This document shows, piece after piece, positions 34,440 through 44,954 of a DNA stretch of 64,000 nucleotides. This DNA comes from Thiohalomonas denitrificans. GTDB lineage: Bacteria > Pseudomonadota > Gammaproteobacteria > Thiohalomonadales > Thiohalomonadaceae. The notes under the pieces were generated by a model. It worked only from the letters and a program-made list of their open reading frames with translations. It had not been told where the DNA came from and ran no database searches. Position 1 is the stretch's first letter, and the number at the start of each line of letters is the position of its first letter. The translations under genes and the position numbers were made by a program. The stretch is from contig NZ_FMWD01000006.1 of NCBI RefSeq assembly GCF_900102855.1, positions 124,001 through 188,000 of the forward strand. The letters are read 5' to 3'.

Positions 34440-35504
34440 CTATTTGACCTTCGGGGCCAGCTCGCCGGCGGCATAGCGGGCCATCATGCCTTCCAGGGAG
34501 ATCGTCTTGATTTTGGAGGCCTGACCAGCGGCACCAAACGCTTCGTAGCGGTCCTTGCAGATCTGCTTCATCGCATCTTCGGCCGCTTTGTAGTATTTGC
34601 GCGGGTCGAAGTTGGCGGTGTTCTCGCTCAGGTGTTTGCGGGTAGCGCCGGTGGAGGCCATGCGCAGGTCGGTATCGATATTGACCTTGCGAACCCCATG
34701 CTTGATGCCCTGCACGATTTCATCGACCGGCACGCCGTAGGTCTGGCCCATGTCACCGCCGTAGTTATTGATAATCTCAAGCCACTCCTGGGGCACCGAA
34801 GAGGAACCGTGCATGACCAGGTGGACAGTCGGGATGCGCTCGTGGATCTCCTTGACGCGATCGATGCGCAGGACCTTGCCGGTCGGTGCCTGGGTGAACT
34901 TGTAGGCACCATGAGACGTTCCGATGGCGATGGCCAGGGCATCAACTCCGGTCGCCTTCACGAAGTCAGCCGCCTCATCGGGGTGGGTCAGCAGCTGATC
35001 TTCAGACAGCTTGCCTTCCGCCCCAACGCCGTCCTCTTCACCGGCTTCACCGGTTTCCAGTGAGCCCAGGCAACCCAATTCGCCCTCTACAGAAACGCCG
35101 CAGGCGTGAGCGATCTCGACGACCTTGCGGGTCACTTCAGCGTTGTAGTCATAAGAGGCCGGGGTCTTGCCGTCTTCATGCAGAGATCCGTCCATCATCA
35201 CCGAGGTGAAGCCGGACTGGATAGCACGGGCACAGACCGCCGGGCTGGCGCCGTGGTCCTGATGCATGGCAATGGGAATGTGCGGATAAGCCTCGGCGGC
35301 CGCTTCGATCAGGTGGCGCAGGAAAGGCTCGCCCGCATATTTACGGGCACCGGCGGAGCCCTGCAGGATGACCGGGCTGTCGGTCGCGTCGGCAGCCTCC
35401 ATGATGGCCTTTACCTGCTCCATGTTGTTGACGTTGAAAGCGGGCAGACCGTAGCCGTTTTCGGCGGCGTGATCCAGAAGTTGACGCATAGAAGTCAGGG
35501 CCAT
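34440..35504 (-). CDS. fba: Class II fructose-1,6-bisphosphate aldolase, Calvin-cycle type
   Basis: A 354-aa class II aldolase of the CbbA-like subtype. Zinc-site residues are in [12 protein letters not shown], and [12 protein letters not shown] and [10 protein letters not shown] follow. It makes fructose-1,6-bisphosphate, and in the Calvin cycle also sedoheptulose-1,7-bisphosphate. The ATG at MALTSMRQ has AAGGAG seven bases upstream. It is last in the minus-strand Calvin cluster and is closed by a clear terminator. Confidence 0.96.
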   Translation of the reverse strand: MALTSMRQLLDHAAENGYGLPAFNVNNMEQVKAIMEAADATDSPVILQGSAGARKYAGEPFLRHLIEAAAEAYPHIPIAMHQDHGASPAVCARAIQSGFTSVMMDGSLHEDGKTPASYDYNAEVTRKVVEIAHACGVSVEGELGCLGSLETGEAGEEDGVGAEGKLSEDQLLTHPDEAADFVKATGVDALAIAIGTSHGAYKFTQAPTGKVLRIDRVKEIHERIPTVHLVMHGSSSVPQEWLEIINNYGGDMGQTYGVPVDEIVQGIKHGVRKVNIDTDLRMASTGATRKHLSENTANFDPRKYYKAAEDAMKQICKDRYEAFGAAGQASKIKTISLEGMMARYAAGELAPKVK

Positions 35505-35671
35505 TTTCAAGCTCCTTGAAGTTCTCGGGTTTCAGATAATCAAACAGACCTTCGGGACACCGGGGGATTCATCAATCGTAGTTGATCCCTGATGTAGCGT
35601 GCCCCGCCATAAAACGGATCGGGACTTTCGCATGCAGAAACAAACGAGCATGCATTCGCCCGATCGCTCGT

Positions 35672-37105
35672 TCAAACCAGTTCACCGACCTTGACGATCT
35701 TGATGGCATTGGTTCCGCCATGGACCCCCATCAGGTCACCCTTGGTGATAATCACCAAATCACCGTCGCGCACGGCGCCCCGGCGCAGCAACTCGTCGAT
35801 GGCCTCCCGGTTGACCTGCACATGGTCGGCGGTGGTCACGTCGAAACTCACCGGGTAGACGCCGCGGAACAGGGTCACCTTGCGACGGGTATCCACGTGC
35901 CGCGTCATCGCATAAATAGGGATGCCGGAGCTGATACGTGACATCCACAGGGGGGTGGAACCCGACTCTGTAAGGGAGGCGATGGCCTTTACATTCAGAT
36001 GATTCGCGGTGTACATCGAAGCCATGGCGATGGCTTCATCGATGTGGGTGAATTCACTGTGGATGCGATGCGCGGAGGTGGTGGCCTCACGCTGTTTTTC
36101 AGCCTCGCGGCATACCCGGTCCATGGCAGCAATCGCCTTGTCCGGATACTTGCCCGCTGCGGTTTCGGCCGAAAGCATGACCGCATCAGTACCATCCAGC
36201 ACGGAGTTCGCCACATCGAAGACCTCGGCCCGCGTGGGGATCTGGTTTTCGATCATCGACTCCATCATCTGGGTCGCGGTAATCACGACCCGGTTCATGT
36301 CACGAGCCCGGGTAATCAGGCGCTTCTGCACCGGCGGCAATGCCGCGTCCCCGATCTCCACCCCCAAGTCACCACGGGCAATCATGATGGCGTCGGAGGC
36401 AGCGATGATTTCGTCGACCACATCCAATGCCTCGGCGCGCTCAATCTTGGCAACCAGACCACCACGCCCGCCGGCGGCATGAAGCAATGCACGGGCCTGA
36501 TCCATGTCATCAGCGGTACGCGGGAAAGACACGGCCAGATAATCCGCCTGCATGCGTGCCGCCAGCTTGATGTCGTGCCGATCCTTTTCGGTCAGAGCCG
36601 GCGCGGAGAGGCCGCCGCCCTGACGGTTGATGCCTTTTCGATCCTTCAGGTCCCCACCTACCACGACCCGGCAAATGATCTGCTGGCCCTCAACCTGATC
36701 GACCCAAAGCACAATCCGCCCGTCATCGAGCAGCAGGGTGTCGCCCCGGCTGAGATCATCGGGCAGCTGTTTGTAGGTGATACCGACGCGTTCCTGGTCG
36801 CCGTCCTGTGGACCACAGGCGGCATCGAGAATAAACGTATCGCCTTCGGCAAGCGTGACCTGGCCGTTTCTGAACTGGTCGATGCGGATTTTAGGCCCCT
36901 GCAGATCAGCGAGGACGCCGACCTGCCGGCCATGAGCCCGGGCACGGTTGCGGAGCCGCTCGGCCCGTTCCAGATGCTCTTCCGGGGTACCATGTGAAAA
37001 ATTGATTCGGACCACGTCGACGCCCGCCTCGATGATCTTGTCGAGAATCTTGGGGTCGTCCGTCGCCGGACCCAGGGTCGCAACGATCTTGGTACGTCTT
37101 TGCAT
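35672..37105 (-). CDS. pyk: Pyruvate kinase
   Basis: A 477-aa pyruvate kinase. It begins RRTKIVATLGPATDDPKIL, has the catalytic region IARGDLGVEIG and the ESMIENQIPTRAEVFDVANS signature, and the C-terminal allosteric domain ends IKIVKVGELV. It converts phosphoenolpyruvate and ADP to pyruvate and ATP, draining fixed carbon to biosynthesis. It lies between pgk and fba on the same strand, an arrangement common in autotrophic proteobacteria. The ribosome site is weak and a 338-bp gap precedes it. Confidence 0.96.
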   Translation of the reverse strand: MQRRTKIVATLGPATDDPKILDKIIEAGVDVVRINFSHGTPEEHLERAERLRNRARAHGRQVGVLADLQGPKIRIDQFRNGQVTLAEGDTFILDAACGPQDGDQERVGITYKQLPDDLSRGDTLLLDDGRIVLWVDQVEGQQIICRVVVGGDLKDRKGINRQGGGLSAPALTEKDRHDIKLAARMQADYLAVSFPRTADDMDQARALLHAAGGRGGLVAKIERAEALDVVDEIIAASDAIMIARGDLGVEIGDAALPPVQKRLITRARDMNRVVITATQMMESMIENQIPTRAEVFDVANSVLDGTDAVMLSAETAAGKYPDKAIAAMDRVCREAEKQREATTSAHRIHSEFTHIDEAIAMASMYTANHLNVKAIASLTESGSTPLWMSRISSGIPIYAMTRHVDTRRKVTLFRGVYPVSFDVTTADHVQVNREAIDELLRRGAVRDGDLVIITKGDLMGVHGGTNAIKIVKVGELV

Positions 37106-37443
37106 AAATTTTTTGTCTTCGAGCGGTACTGCTCCTGGTCCGGGTGCGCCTGGGGCCCGATGCTTTCACAACCGGAGCTCCTACGCCTGCTACCCTGGCC
37201 GGTCAGGGCACCACCGCCACTGTTCGCCAATTATCCATCCTGCCCTTGACGTGGCGCCCAAGCGCACGTCACGACGGGCCCCGCCCGTCACGGCTCTTTC
37301 GCCGCTGCCGGAAGCCTGCCCGGTCCTTGCATGCCACGACTTGGCAGTCATCAATACTCCTGCCTGTCTCGCATTCGGGACCCGGGGGCTCCAGTGTACT
37401 CGATAGGGCGCGGAGACTCCCGCCGTGCGCCCCATCATGATTA
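37106..37443. other. Intergenic region pgk-pyk
   Basis: No gene could be supported in this 338-bp stretch. On the minus strand a 53-codon frame beginning MTAKSWHARTG (near 37350) has a CAGGAG ribosome site, but its composition is not protein-like and it shows no motif. Short GC-rich dyads (CGTGACGGGCGGGGCCCGTC) occur near 37275. An internal promoter for pyk is possible. Confidence 0.4.
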
Positions 37444-38628
37444 TTATTTTTCGCTGGCGCGCGCTTCGAGCATCGCCACGGCCGGCAGGGTTTTGCCTTC
37501 GAGGTACTCGAGAAAAGCGCCACCAGCGGTCGAAATGTAGGACACCTGGTCATAAATGCCGTATTTCTGGATGGCCGCGATCGTGTCGCCGCCGCCAGCA
37601 ATCGAAAAGCCGTTGGATTCAGCAATAGCCAGGCCCAGTTCCCTGGTGCCCCCGCCGAACTGGTCGAACTCGAAGACACCGACCGGTCCGTTCCAAACGA
37701 TGGTTCCAGCCTCTTTCATCATCCCGGCATACTGTTTGGCGGTTTCCGGCCCGATATCGAAAATCATATCGTCGTCAGCCACCTCATCCACCTTCTTGGT
37801 GGTGGCCTCGGCCGTTTCGGAGAATTCCTTTCCGACCACGACATCGACCGGGACCGGAATCTCGCCGCCCTTTGCCTTGGCCGCTTCCATCAAGCGCTTC
37901 GCCTCGGCAACCAGGTCCTTCTCGTAGAGTGATTTCCCCACGTTGTGCCCGGCCGCGGCGATGAAGGTGTTGGCAATCCCCCCACCCACAATCAGCTGGT
38001 CCACAATGGTGGAGAGAGACTCGAGAACGGTCAGTTTGGTGGAGACCTTCGAGCCGCCCACGATCGCCGACATCGGCCGCTTCGGCTCCTTCAGCGCCTT
38101 GCCCAGTGCCTCCAGCTCCCTGCTCAGGAGCAGGCCGGCGCAGGCGGTCGGTGCGAATTTCCCGGCCCCATGGGTCGAAGCCTGGGCACGGTGCGCGGTG
38201 CCGAAGGCATCCATCACATAGACATCGCACAGCGCGGCATATTTCTTCGCCAGCGTCTCGTCGTCCTTCTTCTCGCCCTTGTTGAAGCGCACGTTCTCAA
38301 GCAGAACCACCGCACCGTCAGCAAGTTCAGGTGCCTTCTCGAGGTAGTCCTTGACCAGAGCCACCTCTTTGCCGAGCTTCGCTGACATGTCGTCAGCGAT
38401 AGGCTGCATGGAGTTCTCCTCATCCACCACACCCTCTTCGGGACGGCCCCGGTGGGACATCACCATCACCTTGGCACCGGCTTTGACGCAGTGCTCGATG
38501 GTGGGCATGGAGGCGGAAATGCGGGCATCGGACGTCACTTTGCCATTCTTCACCGGAACATTGAGGTCCGCGCGAATCAGCACCCGCTTGCCGGCCAGAT
38601 CCAAATCGGTCAGCTTGATAAAAGCCAT
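37444..38628 (-). CDS. pgk: Phosphoglycerate kinase
   Basis: A 394-aa phosphoglycerate kinase with [12 protein letters not shown] at the N-terminus, the SHRGRPEEG substrate motif, [11 protein letters not shown] and the nucleotide-binding [13 protein letters not shown] and GGGDTIAAI. It phosphorylates 3-phosphoglycerate from RuBisCO. The ATG at MAFIKLTD follows GGGAG; the longer frame lacks support. It is downstream of gap, with a TAGCTAGT-family hairpin between. Confidence 0.97.
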   Translation of the reverse strand: MAFIKLTDLDLAGKRVLIRADLNVPVKNGKVTSDARISASMPTIEHCVKAGAKVMVMSHRGRPEEGVVDEENSMQPIADDMSAKLGKEVALVKDYLEKAPELADGAVVLLENVRFNKGEKKDDETLAKKYAALCDVYVMDAFGTAHRAQASTHGAGKFAPTACAGLLLSRELEALGKALKEPKRPMSAIVGGSKVSTKLTVLESLSTIVDQLIVGGGIANTFIAAAGHNVGKSLYEKDLVAEAKRLMEAAKAKGGEIPVPVDVVVGKEFSETAEATTKKVDEVADDDMIFDIGPETAKQYAGMMKEAGTIVWNGPVGVFEFDQFGGGTRELGLAIAESNGFSIAGGGDTIAAIQKYGIYDQVSYISTAGGAFLEYLEGKTLPAVAMLEARASEK

Positions 38629-38700
38629 TGTCAGTGCTCCCTGAGGTATTACGGAAAAATCATCGGCCAAGGGACCGCCTTGGCGGATGACTCTTTATTC

Positions 38701-38795
38701 AGTTGCTAGTTGCGAGTAACGAGTGGCTAGGAAAGGAGTACCGGCGGCTGAAGCCGCCGGCACATCCTCGCTACTAGCTGCTAGCTACTAGCCAC
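38701..38795. repeat. TAGCTAGT/CGAGTTGCGAG palindrome, copy C2, after the gap stop
   Basis: It begins at the base after the gap stop. The outer arms (AGTTGCTAGTTGCGAGTAAC and CTCGCTACTAGCTGCTAGCT) enclose a perfect inner hairpin CCGGCGGCTGAAGCCGCCGG. It sits inside the gap-pgk transcript. Confidence 0.78.
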
Positions 38796-39821
<1,026 letters not shown>

Positions 39822-39872
39822 TTAAAACAAATCGGGGCCACGGGGAGGTGACCTCCCCGAACCGAAACAGCT

Positions 39873-41867
39873 TTAGAGCACGTTTTCGACGGCCTTGACC
39901 ACGTTCTCAGCCGTTATACCGAACTCCTTGAAGAGTTGGTCGGCCGGTGCGGACTCGCCGAAACGGTCCACACCGATCACATCACCGTTCAGGCCCACAT
40001 ACTTGCGCCAGAAGTCGGTGACGCCGGCCTCGACGGCCACGCGAGCCGTAACGGCCGCCGGCAGAACCGATTCGCGGTACGCCGGATCCTGGCTATCAAA
40101 CAGGTTGGTGGAGGGCATGGAGACCACACGCACCTTCTTGCCCTTGCCGGAGAGCTCATCAAAAGCCTGGACTGCCAGCTCCACTTCGGAGCCCGTGGCG
40201 ATGATGATGGCCTCCGGCGTGCCTTCGCAGTCACGAAGAACATAGCCGCCCCTGGCGATATCGGCGATCTGCTCGTTGGAGCGCTCCATATGCGGAAGGC
40301 CCTGACGCGAGAAGATCAGGCAGGAGGGGCCGTCCATCCGCTCGACCGCCGACTGCCAGGCGATAGCGGTTTCAACCTGATCACAAGGACGCCACAGCGT
40401 CATGTTGGGGATAAGGCGCAGGGTCGCAATCTGCTCCACCGGCTGGTGGGTGGGGCCGTCTTCGCCCAGACCGATGGAGTCGTGGGTATAGACAAAGATC
40501 GAGCGCTGCTTCATCAGCGCCGCCATGCGCAGGGCGTTGCGGGCATATTCCGAGAACATCAGGAAGGTGCCGCCGAACGCTACGAAGCCGCCGTGCAGAG
40601 CGACGCCGTTGAGGATGGCGGACATGCCGAACTCACGCACGCCGTAGGAGATGTAGTTGCCGTCGGCCACGGTGCGGGTAATCGCAGTGGCTTCCGGCCA
40701 GGAGGTGTTGTTGGACGGCGTCAGGTCCGCGGAGCCGCCGAGCAGTTCCGGCAGCGCCTTGGCGAAGGCGGCAATGGTGTTGCCGGAAGCCTTGCGGGAG
40801 GCAACCTTCTCGGCCTTTTCGTTGGCGGTCTGGATCCAGCCATTGACGGTCTCTTTCCAGTTCGCCGGAAGTTCGCCCTTCATGCGGCGTTCGAATTCGG
40901 CCGCCAGTTCGGGAAATTCCTTCTTGTAGGCGTCGAACTTTTCCTGCCAGTGGGATTCGGCGGAGGCACCTTTCTCCTTCGCATTCCAGCCGCCGTAGAT
41001 GTCGTCCGGGATCTCGAAGGGGCCGTGGTTCCAGCCCAGGTTTTCGCGGGTGGCCTGAATCTCGTCACCACCGAGGGGAGCGCCATGGCAGTCATGACTG
41101 CCGCACAGATTCGGAGCACCGTAACCGATGACCGTCTTGCAGCAGATCAGCGTCGGCTTGTCGTTGACCGACTTGGCTTCGTGAATCGCCTTGTTGATGG
41201 CATCGGCGTCATGGCCGTCGACATCGCGAACCACATGCCAGCCGTAGGCTTCAAACCGTTTGGGCGTATCGTCGGTGAACCAGTTTTCGACGTGGCCGTC
41301 GATGGAGATACCGTTGTCGTCCCAGAACGCGATGAGTTTACCCAGACCCCAGGTGCCGGCGAGGGCACAGGACTCGTGGGAGATGCCCTCCATCATGCAA
41401 CCGTCACCCATAAACACGTAGGTGTAATGGTCGACGATCTTGTGGGTACCGCGATTGAACTGGGCACCGAGGGTACGCTCGGCCAGGGCCATACCGACAC
41501 CGTTGGTGATGCCTTGCCCCAGCGGACCGGTGGTGGTCTCAACGCCGGGCGCGTAGCCGTACTCCGGATGTCCCGGGGTCTTCGAGTGCAGCTGGCGGAA
41601 GTTCTTCAGGTCCTCCATCGACAAGTCGTAGCCGGTCAGGTGGAGGAGCGAGTAGGTCAGCATGGAGCCGTGGCCATTGGACAGAATGAAACGGTCACGG
41701 TCGTGCCAGTCGGGATTGGTCGGGTTGTGCTTGAGATGGTCGTTCCAGAGGACCTCGGCGATATCCGCCATCCCCATCGGGGCACCCGGATGACCGGAAT
41801 TGGCCTTCTGTACAGCATCCATACTCAATGCACGGATAGCGTTCGCTAAGTCTTTGCGGCTTGGCAT
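39873..41867 (-). CDS. tkt: Transketolase
   Basis: A 664-aa transketolase. It begins [20 protein letters not shown], carries the ThDP motif [12 protein letters not shown]...DDNGISIDG, and later [14 protein letters not shown]. It transfers two-carbon units during ribulose-5-phosphate regeneration. The ATG at MPSRKDL follows AGGAG seven bases upstream; the longer frame adds 20 unrelated residues. It is the first gene of the tkt-gap-pgk-pyk-fba series. Confidence 0.97.
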   Translation of the reverse strand: MPSRKDLANAIRALSMDAVQKANSGHPGAPMGMADIAEVLWNDHLKHNPTNPDWHDRDRFILSNGHGSMLTYSLLHLTGYDLSMEDLKNFRQLHSKTPGHPEYGYAPGVETTTGPLGQGITNGVGMALAERTLGAQFNRGTHKIVDHYTYVFMGDGCMMEGISHESCALAGTWGLGKLIAFWDDNGISIDGHVENWFTDDTPKRFEAYGWHVVRDVDGHDADAINKAIHEAKSVNDKPTLICCKTVIGYGAPNLCGSHDCHGAPLGGDEIQATRENLGWNHGPFEIPDDIYGGWNAKEKGASAESHWQEKFDAYKKEFPELAAEFERRMKGELPANWKETVNGWIQTANEKAEKVASRKASGNTIAAFAKALPELLGGSADLTPSNNTSWPEATAITRTVADGNYISYGVREFGMSAILNGVALHGGFVAFGGTFLMFSEYARNALRMAALMKQRSIFVYTHDSIGLGEDGPTHQPVEQIATLRLIPNMTLWRPCDQVETAIAWQSAVERMDGPSCLIFSRQGLPHMERSNEQIADIARGGYVLRDCEGTPEAIIIATGSEVELAVQAFDELSGKGKKVRVVSMPSTNLFDSQDPAYRESVLPAAVTARVAVEAGVTDFWRKYVGLNGDVIGVDRFGESAPADQLFKEFGITAENVVKAVENVL

Positions 41868-42372
41868 GTGCGTACTCCTAAAACGTATTGCGAAGCTGAA
41901 GTAATCGCGGCACGCCCGGCGCACCACGGATGTTCTTGTTCGTTTCGGCGGTTTATCCCGCCTGCGGCAGGCGGTTGCCTTTCATTATGCGTCGCTATGA
42001 CCGGCGCCCGGACGGGGGATAGACAGCCAACCGGATTCACGCGGCCCGGGACAAGGATGTAAACCGGACCGCCGATTGTCACCGATTCACAGCTCCGGGG
42101 CAATAGGCGAGATAATAAAAGCCTTACACAACGCTTTCAAATCAGCTACTTATATATCCACAAAGGATACTTATGGGGAAAGCAGCGGTTTCCCAGGATG
42201 CGTCGGAGACCTAACAATCTGACTAAGAATAGCCATTGGGCAGGAAATGAAAAGTCATTTCTTGATCGATTGACGACGGCCAAATACACTCAGCTGGATA
42301 CCACGATAAGCCCCGCCGAAGCGGCAGGCTCCCTGGCGTTTCGGACAATCATAAATAAGGTGGGGAAAAAAG
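41868..42372. other. Divergent intergenic region tkt / phnD-like gene
   Basis: No supported gene lies in this 505-bp stretch. It should hold the promoter of the Calvin series on the minus strand and that of the binding-protein gene on the plus strand. A CCGCCTGCGGCAGGCGG hairpin (41958-41974) lies in the tkt leader. The 42110-42180 part is AT-rich and contains the dyad TATCCACAAAGGATA (listed separately). GCCCCGCCGAAGCGGCAGGC is a further hairpin, near 42312. Confidence 0.5.
42155..42169. promoter_or_regulatory. Dyad upstream of tkt resembling the cbbL dyad
   Basis: TATCCACAAAGGATA has perfect 5-bp arms around a 5-bp spacer in AT-rich DNA. The ATCC/GGAT half-sites are those of the cbbL dyad at 32481-32498 (4-bp spacer). 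It may be a CbbR site for the Calvin cluster, although it lies nearly 290 bp before tkt. Confidence 0.35.
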
Positions 42373-43197
42373 ATGGGACACTCATCGATGGACAGGCTTA
42401 CGAGTGCCGTTCCAGGCTTCCGAATACTGACCTTCCTGGTGCTGCTCACGACAGGTCTGCCGGCCATGGCCGCCAAACTGACCTTTGCGGTACATCCGGT
42501 CCTGCCAGCCGAACAGACCCGAACGGCCTATCAGCCGCTCTTGAGGTACCTCGAGAAAAACACCGGACACGAGCTGGAACTGGTGGTAAACAGCAATTTC
42601 CTCGTCCACTGGCAGATGCTCAGACGCGGGGAGTACGACATCATCCTTGATGGCCCACACTTCACCGATTACCGCGTGCAGAAGATGGGATACCAGGTAC
42701 TGGCCAAATTCCCGGCTGCAGTAAGCTATACGCTGGTTGGGAGTCCGGATTCCTTCATTCTGGAACCGGCCGAACTGGTCGGTGAGCGTATTGCCACCAC
42801 TCCGTCACCGGCACTGGGGGCGTTACGTCTTTCGCAACTCTACCCCAATCCCCTTCGCCAACCACAAATCGTGGAGACGGGAGACTCATTGACCGCTGCA
42901 CGGATGACGGTTGAGGGGGAGACTGCTGGTGCCATTATCCCTGCGGGAATGGTGGGAAACTTTCCTTCGCTCATCACGGTGACTACCACCACTCAGGTGC
43001 CCTCACCCGCCGTCTCAGTCGGTCCCGATGTGGATGAGATCGTTGCCAATGCACTTCGTCAGGCGCTACTCGATGCCGGCAAACATACAGACGGACTCGC
43101 CGCGCTGGAGTCGTTGAATATCCCGACCTTCGAACCCGCCGGAAACGCGGACTACGAGGGGCAGGCTGAACTCCTCAAGGATACCTGGGGCTACTGA
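42373..43197 (+). CDS. PhnD-like periplasmic phosphate/phosphonate-type binding protein
   Basis: A 274-aa exported protein with a signal peptide (LTFLVLLTTGLPAMA). The fold markers of the PhnD/SsuA-type binding family are visible: LTFAVHPVLPAEQTRTAYQP, LRRGEYDIILDGPHFTDYRV, and LVGERIATTPSPALGALRL. Such proteins normally deliver a ligand to an ABC permease, but no permease or ATPase lies nearby, so this is an orphan sensor or a component serving a distant transporter. Ligand unknown. It lies between tkt and metK. Confidence 0.75.
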   Translation: MGHSSMDRLTSAVPGFRILTFLVLLTTGLPAMAAKLTFAVHPVLPAEQTRTAYQPLLRYLEKNTGHELELVVNSNFLVHWQMLRRGEYDIILDGPHFTDYRVQKMGYQVLAKFPAAVSYTLVGSPDSFILEPAELVGERIATTPSPALGALRLSQLYPNPLRQPQIVETGDSLTAARMTVEGETAGAIIPAGMVGNFPSLITVTTTTQVPSPAVSVGPDVDEIVANALRQALLDAGKHTDGLAALESLNIPTFEPAGNADYEGQAELLKDTWGY

Positions 43198-43217
43198 GAT
43201 CCCCTGTGGACGACTTT

Positions 43218-43484
43218 AGGGCACTTCTATTAATCCAACGCGGATTCTGTTGGGTCCAAAATCGCCGAGGCCAAGGCGCGCTGCGCAGGCAAGGGTGGCT
43301 CCCTTGTCAAGCAGCGCAACGCCGGGATCGGCGATTTTGGACCAACCCTTCGGGCTCGGGGCCGTTTTGCCGCTGGACTGCGTTACAGCTTGCTCATGTG
43401 AAGCTGCCACACATCACTCGCTGCGCCTTGCCAGCGGACAAAACGGCCGCGAGCAGAACCGTGTTGGATTAATAGAAGTGCCCT
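43218..43484. mobile_element. MITE-like structured element with 22-bp perfect terminal inverted repeats
   Basis: The exact 22-bp ends lie at 43218-43239 and 43463-43484 and begin AGGGCACTTCTATTAATCCA. The interior is itself structured: arms GGTCCAAAATCGCCGA (43253-43268) and TCGGCGATTTTGGACC (43328-43343) form one stem, and GGCCGTTTTGCCGCTGG with CCAGCGGACAAAACGGCC forms another. There is no coding frame. It fills most of the 396-bp gap before metK. Confidence 0.75.
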
Positions 43485-43593
43485 TAACTTTTCTACCATT
43501 GAATGGTCAGTCGGTGACGGGCATTTGCGCTGATGGTCGTGTAAGATCCGCGCATTCATCTGAACCCACCTAATTGGAGCATTGAGGAAAGCC

Positions 43594-44754
43594 ATGTCGA
43601 ACAGGCATCTGTTTACCTCCGAGTCGGTATCCGAGGGACACCCGGACAAGATTGCGGACCAGATTTCTGACGCCGTGCTCGACGCCATCCTGGCGCAGGA
43701 TCGCCAGGCACGTGTCGCATGCGAAACACTGGTGAAGACCGGCATGGTGCTTGTGGCCGGTGAAATCACGACCCATGCAGTGGTGGATTTCGAGCAAGTG
43801 GCACGCAACACGGTTCGGGAAGTGGGCTACAACAGCTCCGAGATGGGTTTTGACTGGGAATCCAGTGCGGTCCTCAATGCGGTGGGCAAACAATCGCCGG
43901 ATATCGCCATGGGCGTGGACGAGACCGAAGCTCGTGAACAGGGCGCGGGCGACCAGGGGCTGATGTTCGGTTATGCGACCAACGAAACCGACGTGCTGAT
44001 GCCGGCGCCCATCACCTTTGCGCACCGGCTGGTCAAGCGCCAGTCCGAGATCCGCAAGAACGGTACCCTGCCGTGGCTGCGCCCCGATGCCAAGAGCCAG
44101 GTCACCTTCCGCTACGACGACGGCAAGCCGGTCGGTATCGATGCGGTGGTCCTGTCGACGCAGCACAGCGCGGACATCGCCGAAAAGACCGTCCACGAGG
44201 CGGTGATGGACGAAATCATCCTGCCTACGCTCCCGAAGGAGTGGCTCGACAAGGATACCCGCTTTTATATCAACCCCACCGGCCGCTTCGTGGTCGGCGG
44301 TCCGATGGGGGATTGCGGCCTTACCGGACGCAAGATCATCGTCGACACCTACGGCGGTATGGCCCGCCACGGCGGGGGCGCGTTCTCGGGGAAGGATCCC
44401 TCGAAGGTGGACCGTTCCGCCGCCTACGCCTGCCGCTACGTGGCGAAAAACATGGTAGCTGCCGGTCTCGCCGACCGCTGCGAGGTCCAGGTTTCCTATG
44501 CCATCGGCGTGGCGGAACCCACCTCCATCTCCGTAGAGACCTTCGGTACCGGAAAGGTCACCCATGAACGGCTGGTCAATCTGGTGCGTGAGTTCTTCGA
44601 CCTGCGCCCGCGGGGCATGGTGGCGATGCTCGATCTGCTGCGCCCCATCTACGCCAAGACGGCCGCTTACGGCCACTTCGGCCGTGAGGAAGAGGAGTTC
44701 ACCTGGGAGCGGACCGACAAGGCCGACGCCCTCCGCGAAGCGGCCGGATTCTAA
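43594..44754 (+). CDS. metK: S-adenosylmethionine synthetase
   Basis: A 386-aa MAT with [31 protein letters not shown] and [20 protein letters not shown]. It forms S-adenosylmethionine from methionine and ATP. The ATG follows GAGG; a start four codons upstream is less likely. It begins the methyl-cycle block metK-ahcY-metF. A palindromic repeat and an SAH riboswitch follow its stop, so ahcY can be controlled separately. Confidence 0.97.
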   Translation: MSNRHLFTSESVSEGHPDKIADQISDAVLDAILAQDRQARVACETLVKTGMVLVAGEITTHAVVDFEQVARNTVREVGYNSSEMGFDWESSAVLNAVGKQSPDIAMGVDETEAREQGAGDQGLMFGYATNETDVLMPAPITFAHRLVKRQSEIRKNGTLPWLRPDAKSQVTFRYDDGKPVGIDAVVLSTQHSADIAEKTVHEAVMDEIILPTLPKEWLDKDTRFYINPTGRFVVGGPMGDCGLTGRKIIVDTYGGMARHGGGAFSGKDPSKVDRSAAYACRYVAKNMVAAGLADRCEVQVSYAIGVAEPTSISVETFGTGKVTHERLVNLVREFFDLRPRGMVAMLDLLRPIYAKTAAYGHFGREEEEFTWERTDKADALREAAGF

Positions 44755-44757
44755 ATC

Positions 44758-44851
44758 AGTAGCTAGTAGCTAGTTGCGAGGCGGTGACTGCCACCTGGGC
44801 GTGGGACTGCCTCTCCTGGCTAGCAACTCGCCACTCGCAACTCGCAACTAT
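44758..44851. repeat. TAGCTAGT/CGAGTTGCGAG palindrome, copy C3, after the metK stop
   Basis: It starts three bases after the metK stop. The arms AGTAGCTAGTAGCTAGTTGC and GCAACTCGCCACTCGCAACT enclose an unrelated variable centre. It ends just before the SAH riboswitch. Confidence 0.75.
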
Positions 44852-44861
44852 TCACCGTAAC

Positions 44862-44935
44862 CCTGAGGAGCGCTGCAGCGGTTTTCCGTCAGGCTCAGGT
44901 TTTCGCGGTTTTCCTTGGAACAACGGCGCTCAGCG
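44862..44935 (+). promoter_or_regulatory. S-adenosylhomocysteine (SAH) riboswitch
   Basis: The leader contains the conserved blocks GAGGAGCGCTGC, CAGGCTCAGG and AACGGCGCTCA in the order and spacing of the SAH riboswitch. GAGCGC (44868-44873) pairs with GCGCTC (44926-44931) to close the core. It lies 20 bp before ahcY. In this class SAH binding raises expression of the SAH-recycling genes, here ahcY and probably metF. Confidence 0.9.
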
Positions 44936-44954
44936 AATCAATGGAGCTTGCTTC

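Noticed and set aside
35560-35590. Inverted repeat ATCAA...TTGAT between pyk and fba as an FNR box
   Set aside because: Half-sites are in the wrong orientation (ATCAA-N-TTGAT), so it is not the FNR consensus.
37190-37438. Possible small gene between pgk and pyk on the minus strand (internal ATG near 37350 with CAGGAG)
   Set aside because: Only the ribosome site supports it; residue composition is random-like and there is no motif. Conservation would be needed.
39936-41849. 637-codon plus-strand frame opposite tkt
   Set aside because: Antisense to a complete transketolase; a composition artefact.
44784-44954. N-terminal extension of ahcY
   Set aside because: It would translate the SAH riboswitch; the ATG at 44955 fits the family N-terminus.
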